From assembly GCA_036898135.1 (NCBI GenBank), contig CM072511.1, positions 79,178,762 to 79,242,761 of the forward strand: a DNA stretch of 64,000 nt, written 5' to 3'. The position numbers were made by a program, and so were the translations under genes. Origin of the DNA: Oncomelania hupensis. Taxonomy: Eukaryota; Mollusca; Gastropoda; Littorinimorpha; Pomatiopsidae. The notes beneath the pieces are model-generated. The model made no database searches, was not told the origin of the DNA, and saw only the letters and a program-made list of their open reading frames with translations. Position 1 is the stretch's first letter, and each line of letters begins with the position of its first letter. Below, piece by piece: positions 1-12,858 of the stretch.

Positions 1-714
1 AGGCACCACGATAGATTAGCGGTGTCGAAATGACCTCATCTTCAAAACAATGATTTATCTTTTGCGGAGCTGTGTGCGCTTCCTTGTCAACTGGCGCTAA
101 AGGCGGGAAGAAAGGAGGCATAAAACCACGAAAAAGATTACCGCTGACACTCAATTTGTGAAAGAAACATCTGCTCCGATGACTTCATTGTCAGATTGTT
201 TGTTTGTTGTTCTTTTTGTGTTTTGTTTGGGGGAGAAGCAATCAAACCTTTGAAAAATTACATTCCCTCGGGCGTGGTTTCAATTTTTCTACTTAAAAGG
301 AAGAAATGGGCAATTTCCTTAACAACGTTCAAGCTAAGAAATGATCTGCAAAGAAACCAATGAAGAGAGAGTCTCTAGCACTTTAAGACATCAAAGTTAA
401 GATCGAGCTGCTTTATAATTGTCAGCAAGAGCTATAAAATGATGTACAATTTTCTCCGAAAGCATTACATGACATAACCAAGGATGGGCCAAGCTTACGT
501 GGCTTATGTACGAAGCTGTTCAACCCAGGGTTATCTCCGGGTACTCCCGCTTCTTCAATTATAGTATTAGATGCAGTCAGTCTAAATTTTTAAAAAACCA
601 CATTGATTTCTCTTTCGCCTCCTGTAATAGCGATCTCTTCAAATCGCCGCGCTTTGAATTAGATTGAAGGAAAACCGCGCTATAGCTTTCTTTATTATTA
701 TTATGGTTATGATA
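1..714. other. unique sequence, no feature recognised
   Basis: AT-rich single-copy-looking sequence. I see no convincing reading frame, splice pair or repeat before the trinucleotide tract that begins at 715. Confidence 0.5.
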
Positions 715-877
<163 letters not shown>

Positions 878-2099
878 TTACATATGAATGTCCACAAGAT
901 ACCAGTACTAGCACTGCATTATGAAACACTGTAAACCAATATAAAACACAGCTGATTAGCTTAGCACGGCATTTGAAACAGTTCAGAATTTTTAAACAGC
1001 GCCAGAACTTAAAAGCTTCAAACTTTCAAACTGCTTCAGAATTTGAAGAAGATTCGAGTTAAATGGCTTGTATATGTAATTATTGTCACTCGGCCAAAAA
1101 AGGTTTTTAATTGATCTGATTCTGAAAAAATACGGACACCTTGCGCGCGTGGATTCATTCTCATTTCTTGATCATCTGCTTCAAACATGTCACTCTGACT
1201 TTTTTTGGTTTTGTTTTTTTTTGTTTATGTGTGTATGTGATTTAAGCAGCTTCCAAGTATGCGTTCTAGAAAATAAAAGCAAGCAAAAAAAAAAAAGACA
1301 GCAATGGCGTTTTGACTCATCTTCCACCCCCCTCTCTCTCTCTTCCTCTCTCATCCTCCTTCCACACACACGCTCACACACGCACGCACACACACACACA
1401 CACACACAAAGTATAATCAACTGTCACTGCCTCACTCTTTAATTCACACACATATTACGTCAACTTCCCTTGACCTTCCTCCTCCAAAACCCACCCTCTT
1501 CTCCAGGCAAAAACTGATGCCTTCGCAATTTCCTCCCTGCCATAAGAAGAAGCCGGAGAAGTGACAGCCTCATCATCCATCTTCAGCCTCCTCATTTACC
1601 ACCAGCAGCAGCAGCCACAACAACAACAGCAACAACATCCACGAACACATAAGCGTTCGCAAGAAGAAATCAAACGGACACCCGTGTTTTACACACGCGG
1701 GAAAGAGTGAGAAAAGTTCAGGTTTCTCCTTGGGTTGCGATGTCTTTAAAACACGCCCTAAAAAGTTAAACAACGGTTAAAAAAAAAACGTAGTTAGCAT
1801 CTAAACTACTCCGTCCACCTCTTCCAATCCAAAGAAAGTAAATTAATGAATGAATGATTAAATAAATACATTTGTTTAAGATTGAATTTGCTTGCCTATT
1901 CTTACAAGTCAAGAGGCGGAGTAAGATTAAAATAAATAAGTAAATAAATAAATATCAATAGGATGTTTTAAAAATGTAATGCAGATGGAAAAATAATAAT
2001 ATGGGTGTCAAAAACAAAGGAAGTACGGAGGGCAGGAGGAGAGAGAGAGGGGGGGTGAGGGCAGGGTTTGCTGAAAGAAGAATAGGCCATATAACTAAT

Positions 2100-2102
<3 letters not shown>
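878..2102. other. intergenic/intronic, minor CA and CT tracts
   Basis: There is a short (CA)n at 1385-1408 preceded by CT-rich sequence (1325-1370) and a CAG/CAA-rich patch near 1605-1640. No supported gene. Confidence 0.5.
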
Positions 2103-2141
<39 letters not shown>

Positions 2142-2150
2142 GAGGAGGAG
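2103..2150. repeat. (GA)n then (GGA)n microsatellite
   Basis: Pure AG dinucleotide to about 2139, running into a short AGG trinucleotide tract. Confidence 0.95.
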
Positions 2151-2511
2151 GGGGAATCACAGGTCAGGAATAAAACAAGATAAAAGGTAGAAACACTGAG
2201 AACTGCACCTAAAATGAAAGAGTCTGATAGCTGGAATTGTTCAGAAACTGAATTGGGGAAGAGAAAAGAACAACAACGGAATTTTATTTCCTAAATCTAA
2301 ATCTTAACGCAAGAAAAATTATTAATTAGTTTATAATTGTTATATATGGAGGTGCTCTTGTTATTACGGCTGCTGCGGTTGCTTTCAAACACGATAAACG
2401 ATAAAAACAAAAATTATAAAGATCAAACACATAATTCTTTTTCTCCTAACACCCTACTCTGTTTCATCTTCATAGCTGCTATCCCTTCTTTCCTTCCTCC
2501 TTCCTTCCTTC

Positions 2512-2542
<31 letters not shown>

Positions 2543-2567
2543 GCTCTCTCTCTCTCGCTCTCTCTCC
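2512..2567. repeat. (TC)n microsatellite
   Basis: CT dinucleotide with two CG interruptions, preceded by TTCC-rich sequence. Confidence 0.95.
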
Positions 2568-2783
2568 ATATTCCCTAATTATATCAGTTTCACAACACAT
2601 AATAGAGAATTTCTTAGACTACAAGCTGTTCAGCATCATTGCCCACTTCCTTTAAAAGACAGCGAAGCCAAGAACCCCCAACAAAGATTCTCATGGTGGA
2701 TTGTGCAAGGAGGAGGAGAAGCAGGAAGAAGAAGAAGATGAAGAAGGACGACAATGACATATAAGAAGAAGAAGGACGACGAC

Positions 2784-2858
2784 GAAGAAGAAGAAGAAGA
2801 AGAAGAAGAAGAAGAAGAAGAAGAAGAAGAAGAAGAAGAAGAAGAAGAAGAAGAAGAA

Positions 2859-2915
<57 letters not shown>

Positions 2916-2972
2916 AATTTGATCGAGAAAAAGGAGAGGACGACGACGACGACGATGATGATAATGATAATT

Positions 2973-3060
<88 letters not shown>
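2784..3060. repeat. compound trinucleotide array (GAA)n-(GAT)n-spacer-(GAT)n
   Basis: GAA (2784-2858) changes to GAT (2859-2913). After a spacer of about 60 bp there is a second GAT array (2973-3060). The predicted poly-Glu/Asp/Met/His proteins are artefacts. Confidence 0.97.
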
Positions 3061-3618
3061 GGGGGCGAGTGAGGGGAGGCGGAGAAGAAGGAGGATGAGT
3101 GGCAGCCCTTGAAGTGGAAAGACAGAAGATTTGAAAAAGATAGGCCTAGTAAGCACACATAAAATGTTTGGAGGGGCATGGGAGGGGGTGGGGGGGGAAA
3201 CGTTATGTGTGGTAGCACTCAGGAAAAAAATGTTTGGAGGAGAAGGAGGCGACGATGGTGGGTGATGGTATGGCGTAAGTGGAGGTAGTGCTTGGCGCGA
3301 AGCTTGCTTTAAAATTTAAAAAAAAAATAGTACAAAGCTGTGTTAAAGTCGACTGGTATTTTTGCTGAGGGATGGCGTGCGAACGGTAGCACTGATGGGA
3401 AAATAACGATTATGTTTTCTGCCAACTAATTCCAATGTTGGGCAGGCTGCAGAGCTGCGATTCAAATTTGTGTCAAAATGATTTACTGACGAATGTGGCG
3501 TGTAAGAAAGTAAGAAAGAAAAGAAAGGATTCAAAGGGTGAAGACAGAACAGAGAGAGAGGGTAAGGGGGAGAGAGAGACAGCGCGAGAGAGGGGATAAG
3601 CAGAAGGAGGAGAGGAAG
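3061..3618. other. unique, purine-rich in part
   Basis: G-rich near 3180-3200 and GA-rich from 3545. No gene or dispersed repeat recognised. Confidence 0.45.
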
Positions 3619-3741
3619 GAGAAGAAGAAGAAGAAGAAGAAGAAGAAGAAGAAGAAGAAGAAGAAGAAGAAAAAGAAGAAGAAGAAGAAGAAGAAGAAGA
3701 AGAAGAAGAAGAAGAAGAAGAAGAAGAAGAAGAAGAAGAAG

Positions 3742-3815
<74 letters not shown>
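3619..3815. repeat. compound microsatellite (GAA)n-(CAA)n
   Basis: GAA array (3619-3742, one A insertion near 3671) changing directly to a CAA array (3743-3815). Confidence 0.97.
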
Positions 3816-3937
3816 GGAAAGAATGATTCATGAATGAAAGAGAAGAGAGGTAATTTAAGATAACCTGAAAGATCATCTAAAAATTAGATGACACGTCTTT
3901 TTGCGAGGGTTAACACCGTTTACAAGTACAATTAGTG

Positions 3938-4480
3938 CGTTTGTGCGTGCGTGTGTGTGGGTGTGTGTGGGTGTGTGTGTGTGTATGTGTGTGTGTCTAC
4001 TTGTATAACCGCACAAATGGGGATTTGTTTTTCATATATACGTGGTAACAAATGGGATAGTTGAAAAAAAAAGTAAAGCAAACATCTTCCCCATTTTAAA
4101 AACATATTTTGCACTCGAAAACAGTACAGCACAACCCTAAATATCGAAAAATCGCATCTTCCCAATTTGTCGAAAAATGGGGGGAGACACGTGTGTAAAT
4201 TATACACACCTGTATAGCAAGCTGCGCTACGAACAAAATCAAGTTTAAAGGGCAGATTACCTCTCAATCCTGTACGTCGTTCATAAATCGACTTAATTTT
4301 ATCAAATACAACATCTGATTTATTAATAGAAATGTACCATTTTTTTTGTAACATTCCCGACTGATCGGCTTAATACACGTGTGTGTGTGTGCGTGTGTGA
4401 GAGAGACAGAAAGAGAGAGAGAGAATGTGTGTATGTATGTATGTATGTTTTTGTGCGTGTGCGTGTGCGTGTTTGTGTGC
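3938..4480. repeat. GT-rich tracts either side of unique sequence
   Basis: Imperfect (GT)n at 3938-3995 and again at 4379-4475, the second mixed with GA and TATG units. The 380 bp between them show no supported gene. Confidence 0.8.
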
Positions 4481-4816
4481 GTGCTTTTGTGAAGTATGCC
4501 TTTTCTTCTATCTGCTTGGCTTTAAGGTGTACACATTCATCTTGCGCGTCATGTGTGAGCATGTGCATTTCACTGTTAAAATTGCTCACGGCGAACGATC
4601 GCTTTCTCGTTTCTCGTAGAGGTGAAAGTATTTTAGCAGACAATATTACAACTGCGTTTGTATTCTTCTTCATTTTCTCCAAAATTCTAGATTTCTTACC
4701 CCCAAGACCTGGAGTTCTTAGCCACAAGCTGGAGGTCTGTGTTCTTGCTTGGGGCCGGGAAAAACTTTCATCTTTGACTTTTCACTGTTACTTTCCTTCC
4801 AATCTGTTCTCCTTCC

Positions 4817-4818
<2 letters not shown>

Positions 4819-4872
<54 letters not shown>
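4819..4872. repeat. (TC)n microsatellite
   Basis: Pure CT dinucleotide run of about 54 bp, followed by a C/T-rich stretch to about 4990. Confidence 0.97.
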
Positions 4873-4876
<4 letters not shown>

Positions 4877-5319
4877 TCTCTTTTTTCTGAGAACTGTCTC
4901 CATCTCTCCTGGCGCCCCTCCCCACTACTCCCCTAATCTCTCTCTCAAAATACCTCCCCATTTCTCTCTAGCTCTCTCCCCCACCCCCTCTTTTGTCTTT
5001 GCACAAACATATAGACACATACATTGTTTACATTCAAGGCCCCAATGCGAAGACTTCACTTTTGGCGACAACGGGTTTACCCTCAAATTGGCATTGTTAT
5101 CACAATGATAAAGTGGGCCTTTCCTTTGCTCAGAGCGCCGCTAAAGTTTAACATTTCCATTTCTGTTTTGACGGGCAGTGATTTCCCGTTTATCGGGACA
5201 CCGATACAATAGCCGTGTGACACTTGGCCCTATTTCTGTCTGAACCACGCAGCTTTACGAGATTCCGTCTTTGGTATCTGGGGTAGGTTGGTGTTTACTT
5301 ATTTAATTGTATTACTTTT

Positions 5320-5370
5320 ATATAGCGCTTTTCCAGCTCAAGAGCTGTTCAAGGCGCTATTGTATCAGCC
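5320..5370 (+). repeat. fragment of dispersed repeat R1
   Basis: About 50 bp around TATAGCGCTTTTCCAGCTCA and AAGGCGCT match the 5' part of the longer copies at 19797-20100 and 47289-47598, then the similarity stops. Confidence 0.7.
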
Positions 5371-6212
5371 GAAAACGTAAATCCTTACCGAGAAACTGTA
5401 TTTTGGTTTCTGCCTCTTACCGGCTTTGGTAGACGCTATTTTTTAACTCAAGAGGAATAACTACCGGTTGCTAATTAATAAGCTTACAAAAAAAAAAAAG
5501 AACTCAAAACTTTATTTATTTTAAAAAATATTTATATTTTCGAAATATTTTTTGTGAGCTTACATTTTTTAGTGGAGCAACATTCACTGTGAATGTTAAA
5601 ACAATCTGTCGATGGGGGGAGGGGGAGGGAGGCGTGGTCAAAGTGGGTCCTTTTAACAAAAGAGCATTCCACTCATGGACCCTTAAGGACTACACAAAGC
5701 ACGTCTTTCACACAATACGTCAAAATCACACCCCGAAAAGCCTCATGATAATAAAAAGAACAAACTTTACATCCAGAGGACAGCACAGGGTCACTCAAAG
5801 TTGAAATGCTCGGTAGTAAATAATCATCCTCTTCCTAAATGTGGATTACTGAGGCCACAAATATTTCCCGTTATCAAACATTCTTCGATCAGAAATAATG
5901 TATTATTGTCCTTGTCTGGATATTCGATGCTTTTTTGTATAAGATGTATGTGCTGAGAGGGAAGGGGAGGGGGGGAAGAAGGGAAGGGGGCGAGCTCACT
6001 CAATAGGGAAAGTGACGGCAAAACAAATGAATGTAAACGATAAAATAAAATTACAGGCAGAGTTTTGAAATATCAAAGTTGGCGGCACGGAGTGTCCAAA
6101 CACACCCAAACACACACACACAGCCGGGGGTACACAGTTTTATCATGACTTTCCTGAAACGCCACATACGCTGTGCTGACAATGGGTCATAAGTACTTTT
6201 ACGTGTTTTGAA
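5371..6212. other. intergenic with two G-run clusters
   Basis: G-runs at 5614-5632 and 5958-5990 have G-quadruplex potential. No convincing coding sequence. Confidence 0.5.
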
Positions 6213-6230
6213 CCCTAACCCTAACCCTAA
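6213..6230 (-). repeat. short interstitial telomeric repeat (CCCTAA)3
   Basis: Three perfect CCCTAA units, that is TTAGGG on the minus strand, inside unique sequence. Confidence 0.9.
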
Positions 6231-7043
6231 CGGATCATTGTTCTGATGTCAAAAAAAGTAGGTATGTCAAAACAAGTTATGCAGATCTTCACTGATTTGT
6301 CCAGATAGCACTGTGTAAGTGTGCCCACATACACACGGACACACACACACACACAACAATAACAACATAACCCTAAAGCCCAAGCCAAGCGACCCCTACT
6401 CCTTCGAATGAGAGGTTAAAACGAGTCCTAGTTGCAACATTATGCAACTGTTTGCGCATTATTAATCCCATTATGCGTAACACATATCGGACAGTGCAGA
6501 CGAGGTTCGGTAGTGTGGCGTACGGTTATAGAGAAGCCTATAGTATAAGGAGGTTGCATATTAAGTGTGCAAGGACGTCGTTACGGCAGTAACATTCATT
6601 TGCACAACTACTCACCCGCCCACTCAACCCTACAACTCTAGAAATCAAAGTAGCGGAGCAGCATTTCACTACTGCGTGTACCGCAATTTTAAACTTGCAC
6701 AATTTTAAAATTGCATTTACAGCGAAATTTGGATGTGATCTAATCCGTTTTCAAAGCGATAGTATAAGTCTTCTTAGGGTCGATCCCGATTTTTATCTTT
6801 ACTTTTATTTCAAGTATAACCCTTGGTTAAAGAGCTTGGGCCACAAAGTTACGCCCATTTTTGTTACGTTTTCGTGACAATCAGTTTGCATGAGAATTTG
6901 CATTATATTCACGTCACATTAATAGATGATATAGTGGGCACTCGTTGCTCAAGCCGACCGCAAAGCTTCGGATGTTTGGCTTTTCTTCCATGCTATGTAA
7001 GCAAGCGACTGGGCTGTGCTATTTACGGTTCGGTGCGGTGTTA
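6231..7043. other. unique sequence, no feature recognised
   Basis: There is a short CA tract near 6338-6353. No supported gene. Confidence 0.5.
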
Positions 7044-7120
7044 ATTTTAGAATAAACCTTGATTCTATGATTAGACACATAAACCAATGAATATATTAGA
7101 TTTTTATAAAAACCATCCTT
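7044..7120 (+). repeat. dispersed repeat R4, copy 1
   Basis: Similar to 19279-19352. Shared landmarks are TTTTAGAAT, CCTTGAT, CTAT, ATAA and AATGAATA. Similarity continues weakly to about 7155. The family is not recognised. Confidence 0.5.
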
Positions 7121-7188
7121 GTATGAGAGGTAATTTTTTGTTAAATTTTTGTCTACCCAGTTTTACAACACTCAATGTTTATAAATAT

Positions 7189-7222
7189 ATCCTATCCCGT
7201 AACTCGGAGGTCATAGGGGCAC
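7189..7222 (-). mobile_element. 34-bp scrap of a LINE 3' terminus
   Basis: The sequence around CCTATCCCGTAACTCGGAGG matches the extreme 3' end (on the minus strand) of the LINE copies at 18518, 25328 and 51236. Only the terminus is present. Confidence 0.6.
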
Positions 7223-7397
7223 ATATATATACACTTACACAGTACTTACTCTTTATTTATTTTTTTACTTACTTATTTTTATACTTTCAGCCTATATATA
7301 TTTCTGCCCTCTTTTTCGTTAATTCATTTAAGAGCAATTTAGTTACCAGCTTCTTCTTTCTTTTTTATAACTTTCTTTATTCGACTCTCTCTTTTTT

Positions 7398-7443
7398 GGT
7401 CCTGATTTAGCTCGGAAGAGTCCGCTGGACCTAAAGCAATAAT
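7398..7443 (-). repeat. dispersed repeat R3, inverted copy
   Basis: About 45 bp that are nearly identical in reverse complement to 20655-20702 (core GGTCCAGCGGACTCTTCCGA). The family is unknown. Confidence 0.75.
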
Positions 7444-7761
7444 CATGTAATGACTCTCTCTTGTTTCCTTTCTATCTTCTTTCTGGTTCTTGTTTCTTAA
7501 ACACAAAGAAGGAATTTTTCAGCTTAACTATAAGTTTTTTGTTTGTTTGTTTGTTTGTTTTTCTTCTTGTTTTGGTTTGTTTGTGTTAAGTCATTTGCGA
7601 AATTTGCCTGCTAAACTTTGGAAGATGGAATTTGTCATTGGATATTTCCTCGATGCAACTAGACGCACGTGCACCTGCTGTTGCTTCTGTGGGTAAATGT
7701 AGCGTAAGGATGAATTGGAATAGAAAAGGAGGAGGACGCAGAAGCCCTTAACAGAAAGAGA
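7444..7761. other. unique sequence, no feature recognised
   Basis: Contains a short (TTTG)n near 7540-7560. Frames in this stretch are short and mostly low-complexity. Confidence 0.45.
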
Positions 7762-7819
7762 GAAAGAAAGAAAGAAAGGAAAAAAAAAGAAAAAGCAAGA
7801 AAGAAAAATAAAGAAATGA

Positions 7820-7907
<88 letters not shown>

Positions 7908-7934
7908 ATGAATGAAAGAAAGAAAGAAAGAAAG
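7762..7934. repeat. (GAAA)n tetranucleotide array
   Basis: The core is nearly pure at 7817-7907. The flanking A/G-rich sequence (7740-8260) gives spurious Phe/Leu/Ser-rich frames on the minus strand. Confidence 0.97.
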
Positions 7935-8023
7935 AGAACAAATAACAAAAAGAAAAAAAGAAAAGAAAAGAAATAAACAGAAAGTGAGATAAGGACAGTG
8001 AAAAACAGGATTATAGTAAGTAA

Positions 8024-8064
8024 GAAGATAAGATAAGATAAAATAAGATAAGATAAGATAAGAA
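8024..8064. repeat. (AAGAT)n pentanucleotide repeat
   Basis: About eight imperfect TAAGA units. A (TTTG)n tract follows at about 8282-8303. Confidence 0.85.
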
Positions 8065-8570
8065 GATGGAAGGGATATTGTATAAAAGAAAGTAACAAAT
8101 AACAAATAATAAAGTAACAAATGTAGAAACGGGGAAAGAAGAGGAAGAGGAAGGAGGAATGGAGAGACGAGTGGAATACGAACCGAAGAAAAAAAGAGGG
8201 AAAGTAAAAAAGGGGAATGAACTAGGGTTAAGGAGAAGGCGAAAGAGAAAAAAAAGTGATGTGGGAGAGCGAAGGCGCATGTTTGTTTGTTTGTTTGTTT
8301 GTGTTGTATTTCTTTTTTTTGGCAGAGGGGGTGTAAGAGAGGGGAGGACACGTAACAGCAACGCCCAAGAAAGATAGAAAGGCCAAAGGCCAAACCAAAG
8401 GTAGAAAAATTATAATTCGATAAAAGTGAAAATATAATCAATAATGCGTAATATAAAAAAATATTATGATGAGCATAATTATATGAACAAATTATGTAAA
8501 TTTATATGAAAAAGAGTTATATAATTACTATAATTTGTAACGTAATTATTAATTAATGGAAATTACTCAC

Positions 8571-8620
8571 AGTGCCGCCAATCTTGTCCAACTCCTGATC
8601 CAAAAGGTCCAAGTCAAACT
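8571..8620 (-). CDS. candidate internal exon of an unidentified host gene
   Basis: On the minus strand a good acceptor (pyrimidine-rich tract ending TTTGTTTGCAG) precedes 50 nt. A consensus donor, ACT|GTGAGT, follows. The exon reads two bases of a split codon and then FDLDLLDQELDKIGGT with no stop. Acidic residues and leucines alternate, as in an amphipathic helix. I do not recognise the protein, and no neighbouring exon could be linked to it. Splice signals on both sides and natural composition argue for a real exon. Its short length leaves a moderate possibility of chance. Confidence 0.55.
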
Positions 8621-8738
8621 CTGCAAACAAACAAATAGAAAAGAACATAAATATTTTATAAACGTTATTACAAACAAAATAAGTATCGTTTGTGCTTGTG
8701 TGTATGCGTGCGTGTAAGGGGGTGGGAGTGAGACAGGG

Positions 8739-8739
8739 A

Positions 8740-8766
<27 letters not shown>
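8739..8766. repeat. short (GA)n microsatellite
   Basis: About 14 AG units, upstream (minus-strand sense) of the candidate exon at 8571-8620. Confidence 0.9.
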
Positions 8767-8770
<4 letters not shown>

Positions 8771-9156
8771 TTTCAAGTTTCAATTTTGTTCATGGCTCTT
8801 CAGAGACCTAGCAAAATAAGCGGAAAATCAAATAAAATAAAACTGATCCCATCATTTTATGCATTCAATATAATAAAAATAAATATAAATTATAAAACAT
8901 AAATAATCTGGCAAGATGCACCTGTAATATAAATACATTTATGATGTGTAAGAAAATGGAGCACTCAATGCCCCAAAACTTTTCTGTTCATTACATGTTT
9001 GATTTTTGTATGCTGATTCGTCTGGACGCTGTTTTTATTCAATTGTTGCTTGCTTGTTGCCTTGCTTGCTTGATTGCTTAGTAAATATAAATAATCTGGG
9101 AATTTGCGGATGGATGATTTTAAACATGGACTGCGCTGCATTTATTACAGACCGAC

Positions 9157-10649
9157 TGTAACAAGCAAACCAGTTTACCCCGCACTATTTGAGCTTTTGC
9201 TTGTTTAGCAGTAGTAAGAAGGTTACTGTAGTCTATAGCAGACGATTAAGGTATAACTGATGTGTACACACACACTGCGAGCTGACGCGAGCCGTTTAGT
9301 GACATCGTCGCGGCCTACGATGGTGTTTCGAACTTTATATCCACTTAGATTGTTTCGTCCAATCGGGACACAGGTAGAGTGGTTAGAACCAGTTCTGGCT
9401 GATGCAGTCAGAGCCAGGTAGGAGGTCAGTCTAGTTTGAGACGCTAAGCAGTACACAGCTACTTCCTAGCAGAATCTCTCCTGAGAAGATTAGACAACAG
9501 TGCTTGGTGAATTTTTGAATTCAATCAAGTAGCCACGGCCTGACATTGTCGAACAGGTAAATGAACATACTTCTGTTTCATCGTGATGTATTTATATTAT
9601 TGTTGAAATTATGTTTGTGGAATTTGCTATGCATAGATTTGAATTGTTAGTCCGACTTTGCCTTACCACGTGGAGAAGCCGAACAGGTGTCAAGCATGAC
9701 CGGGTTTGACGCCATGTTGTATACTTGACGGAACCACTGTTGTTTAACCTATATGTATGCTTGCAGACCAGTGGCTATACCAGTAAATGTTTATAATATT
9801 ATTAATTCTTTATGTGTATAGTTAGCCACGATTTATATTTATGTATGTATAGGAAATTAGAGTGGAGATTCCAGTGGACCACGGTACTTAGCAGAATGTT
9901 CGTCGCTTATGTATAGAGATGTGGAGCTATCACTGAGGGCTACTTTGGTTTTCACACAGACCTATTATTCAGGGTTGTGCAGAATTTTGTCTCATATGTT
10001 ACAGACGAGCAGGCGGTATATCGTGAGCCCAACTCAGCAAAGAACAGAACCTAATCTACGATTCGAGTTGGCTGCCGAGGCATCTACAGCATCATGCGCA
10101 GATAGCCCCAAACGTCGTACCAAAAAGTCAAAGACTACACGACGACACAGCGTGTACCAGAAGCTACCTCAACGCAGCGCTTCAACCACGCAACCACGCA
10201 GTTAAGTGCTCTAGAAACAGTGCACTAACACTCAGTATAAACAGGACCACAGTAGTCCACTCTTCATGAACGCTAATAGCCAGTGCCCGATGAAGAAAAA
10301 GTAGCTACCTAGAGTATCAGCGAGCGAACCATTCGCATTGAAAATTGAACTCTTAAGTTAGATTCGTATTTCGAAGATCATGTATAGAGGAAATAAATGT
10401 GTGATGTTTACTGTTATCAAGTGGCTGGACTACATATGATTCACAGCCATGTGAAAGCTAGTGTGACAGTGATCTTTTACCATATTTCTATCTATCTCTG
10501 TACCCCAGCCTTAACACAGACCGAGCTAAACAAATAAATGTAGTAAAGTAATTCACAGGGTGACTCACTAGCGGTTCCCATAGAATAAGACGTGAGGGTT
10601 ACAGCATTCCATTGTGCAGAGCCCAGCAACAATAAAACCTCACGTCACA
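9157..10649 (+). mobile_element. solo LTR, family A, older copy
   Basis: This ~1.49 kb block starts TGTAACA and ends CACGTCACA, so it has the TG...CA termini of an LTR. It is collinear with 37874-39383 over its whole length. Flanks CCGAC (9152-9156) and CTGAC (10650-10654) are a 4/5 match, as expected for a decayed 5-bp target duplication. A conserved AATAAA at 10392-10397 sets the + orientation. No internal retrotransposon sequence adjoins either end, so it is probably a solo LTR left by recombination. The superfamily (Gypsy or BEL/Pao would fit a 5-bp duplication) cannot be told from an LTR alone. Frames inside it are not preserved in the sister copy. Confidence 0.75.
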
Positions 10650-12603
10650 CTGACTTTAGAAAAGGCGTCCTTATTATCTTGGATGAAGAAGTAATTCTAA
10701 CATTAAGAAGGTTGTGAGTTCAGGGGGTGGCGTGGGATGGCGGTTGATCGTAAAAGAAACAAAACACGTGAACAAAACACACATTACCAAATGAAGAGAG
10801 TTTTATTATTAATGTACTATAAAACAAGATACAAAAAATACAGAAATGATTAAAACAAGTTTTGTTCAACATATCAGTTGCAATGTACAATTTATACCTA
10901 TATAAATGTGGGTCACATGAAGAATGGGAATCCAGTGTGATTCGGAATCGTACTAGTGTTTATTAGAATTCCCACACCTCCTAGGATAATTTGGAATTCC
11001 AATCAACGTAAATGTTAGTGTAAAATGGAACTCCCATTCAGCCTACGACTTTTTATAATGATACATATAAACAAACAAATAACAAACAAACAAGCAAACA
11101 AAATGCAACAGTAAAGTGAGGAGAGCTCTGCATTTACTACAGACAGTACATGTATAGTAACTGCATACGAGTCATCATTGCTACATGTGTTAGGCTTTCC
11201 GTCTCTCTTTCACCGCGACGCTCTATCGTGTCATGGGTAAATGGTGCGTTTTTGTGCAAACTAGCAAACCGCTTGTTTGACGCGCGAGGCCCTTTTCTGA
11301 ATAGAAAGATTTGGGGCTTGAAAAGAGCTCCGTCGGATCCCCTCGTAAAAAGAATATATTATGCTTTAGGGGGTTAAAAAGGAATAAAGCAATCATAGCC
11401 TGCGACGACGGTTGGACGACATGTAAAGCCTACAGTGAAAGGGCGTTAACGAACAAATAGTGCATGCAAGAAAGGTTTAGTCTGTGGTCTAGTCCAGATC
11501 GAGTATTGAGCGGCAACAGTGAGCTGAGGTATAGGTTGGATACATTAAAGATTGTGTATATTGAAAGAAGTTTATTGGTGGTTTAACTGCAACACACGCC
11601 TCTCTCCAACGGACGCACATTCCATATATAACCATATTTTGTACATTTATTCAACAGGATGTTTGTTTTATTTTGTATGTCAGAGTGCAGACAAAGTGTC
11701 GTACTAAGTCATGGTTTAGCAAGCTGTACTTGCACAGATTGTTACTGTTCATTTTTTAAAATAAGTATGCCCCTATCATCGCCTAAGACATGGTCTTCAT
11801 GTATCCCAGTATTGGCAAGGCAAGCCTTCCTCTCATTTTAAATGAACAACAAAAAGAAAATAATATGATAACAAAACAAATAAGAGGCTAATGTCCGATG
11901 TAAATATGTTCAAAACAACAAATCAAAGTTATAAATAAACAAACAACAAAAACTAATACAACAGCATTACTGTTTCAATTTTCTGTTCCCATGTAATAAT
12001 GATTATCTCTTTCACGGCAAAACAAATGTAGGCAAAACCTTCTTTTGTAAACCGGCCGTCGTAGTCATTTTCTTCACGCTTTCTATCCTATAGTCACGCG
12101 AAGCATTAAATAATAAAAGACAATATTTTGCCGTTGAACGAGCCTTAACAGCGCTCACTACTTTTTTTTCGCGGTTCTCGATAGGAGCTGAGCAGTATAT
12201 CAAAAATACCAAGCACCGGATCGTGGAGAATGCACCCTACAATCCCGGCGACAGGTCACCAGACACTCTGAGTATCCAAGGTTTTATCTCAGGAGTAAGT
12301 TGCTGCATGGTTCTTTTTAAAAGGGTTTGTCTCTACTGGTTACCGATGCGCTCGAGATGAGGATCCGACCAAAAGAAAGCGGTCTCAAAAGTGTCATCAC
12401 CGCCTTTTTGAGACGCCCCTGACCCTCCCTGACCTCAGAACGCCTCGCTATTCAGCCGCCTTTCGCTCTTAGCCTTAACGCGATGAAGAGTGGGATCTTT
12501 AAATTCGCCTAAATCTTCCCCTCGCTCTCTCACCCGTCTTTTTAATTTTTGCTTTCCATTTTTCTCTCCCGCATAATTTCACTTTCCATTATTTTGTTGT
12601 ACC

Positions 12604-12604
<1 letters not shown>
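10650..12604. other. AT-rich unique sequence, no gene recognised
   Basis: I found no splice-flanked exon, long frame or dispersed repeat here. The slightly GC-richer patch at about 12220-12480 has no sustained frame. Confidence 0.45.
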
Positions 12605-12634
<30 letters not shown>

Positions 12635-12772
12635 ACTTTCTCTCTCTCTCTCTCTTTCTCTCTCTCAAATAAATACCTGTTGAATTAATTGTTACAAAAA
12701 TAGCTTTTGAATTTGACCATAAAATATTTCCCCATGAATCTCTATAACTCTGGCTTCTTCCCTCCCCTCCTC

Positions 12773-12819
<47 letters not shown>
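12605..12819. repeat. two (TC)n microsatellites
   Basis: CT tracts at 12605-12668 (interrupted) and 12777-12819 (pure), separated by unique sequence. Confidence 0.95.
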
Positions 12820-12821
<2 letters not shown>

Positions 12822-12858
12822 GGCTTACTTCTACCCCATCTTTCCTCCATCTCTCCTT

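Noticed and set aside
5479..5562. Short inverted repeat TAAGCTTACAAAAAA / TTTTTTGTGAGCTTA as a MITE
   Set aside because: Only about 15 bp with a mismatch and mostly homopolymer. No flanking duplication.
7659..8441. 260-residue Phe/Leu/Ser-rich minus-strand frame
   Set aside because: It spans GAAA and AAGAT repeats and A/G-rich sequence, which exclude stops by composition.
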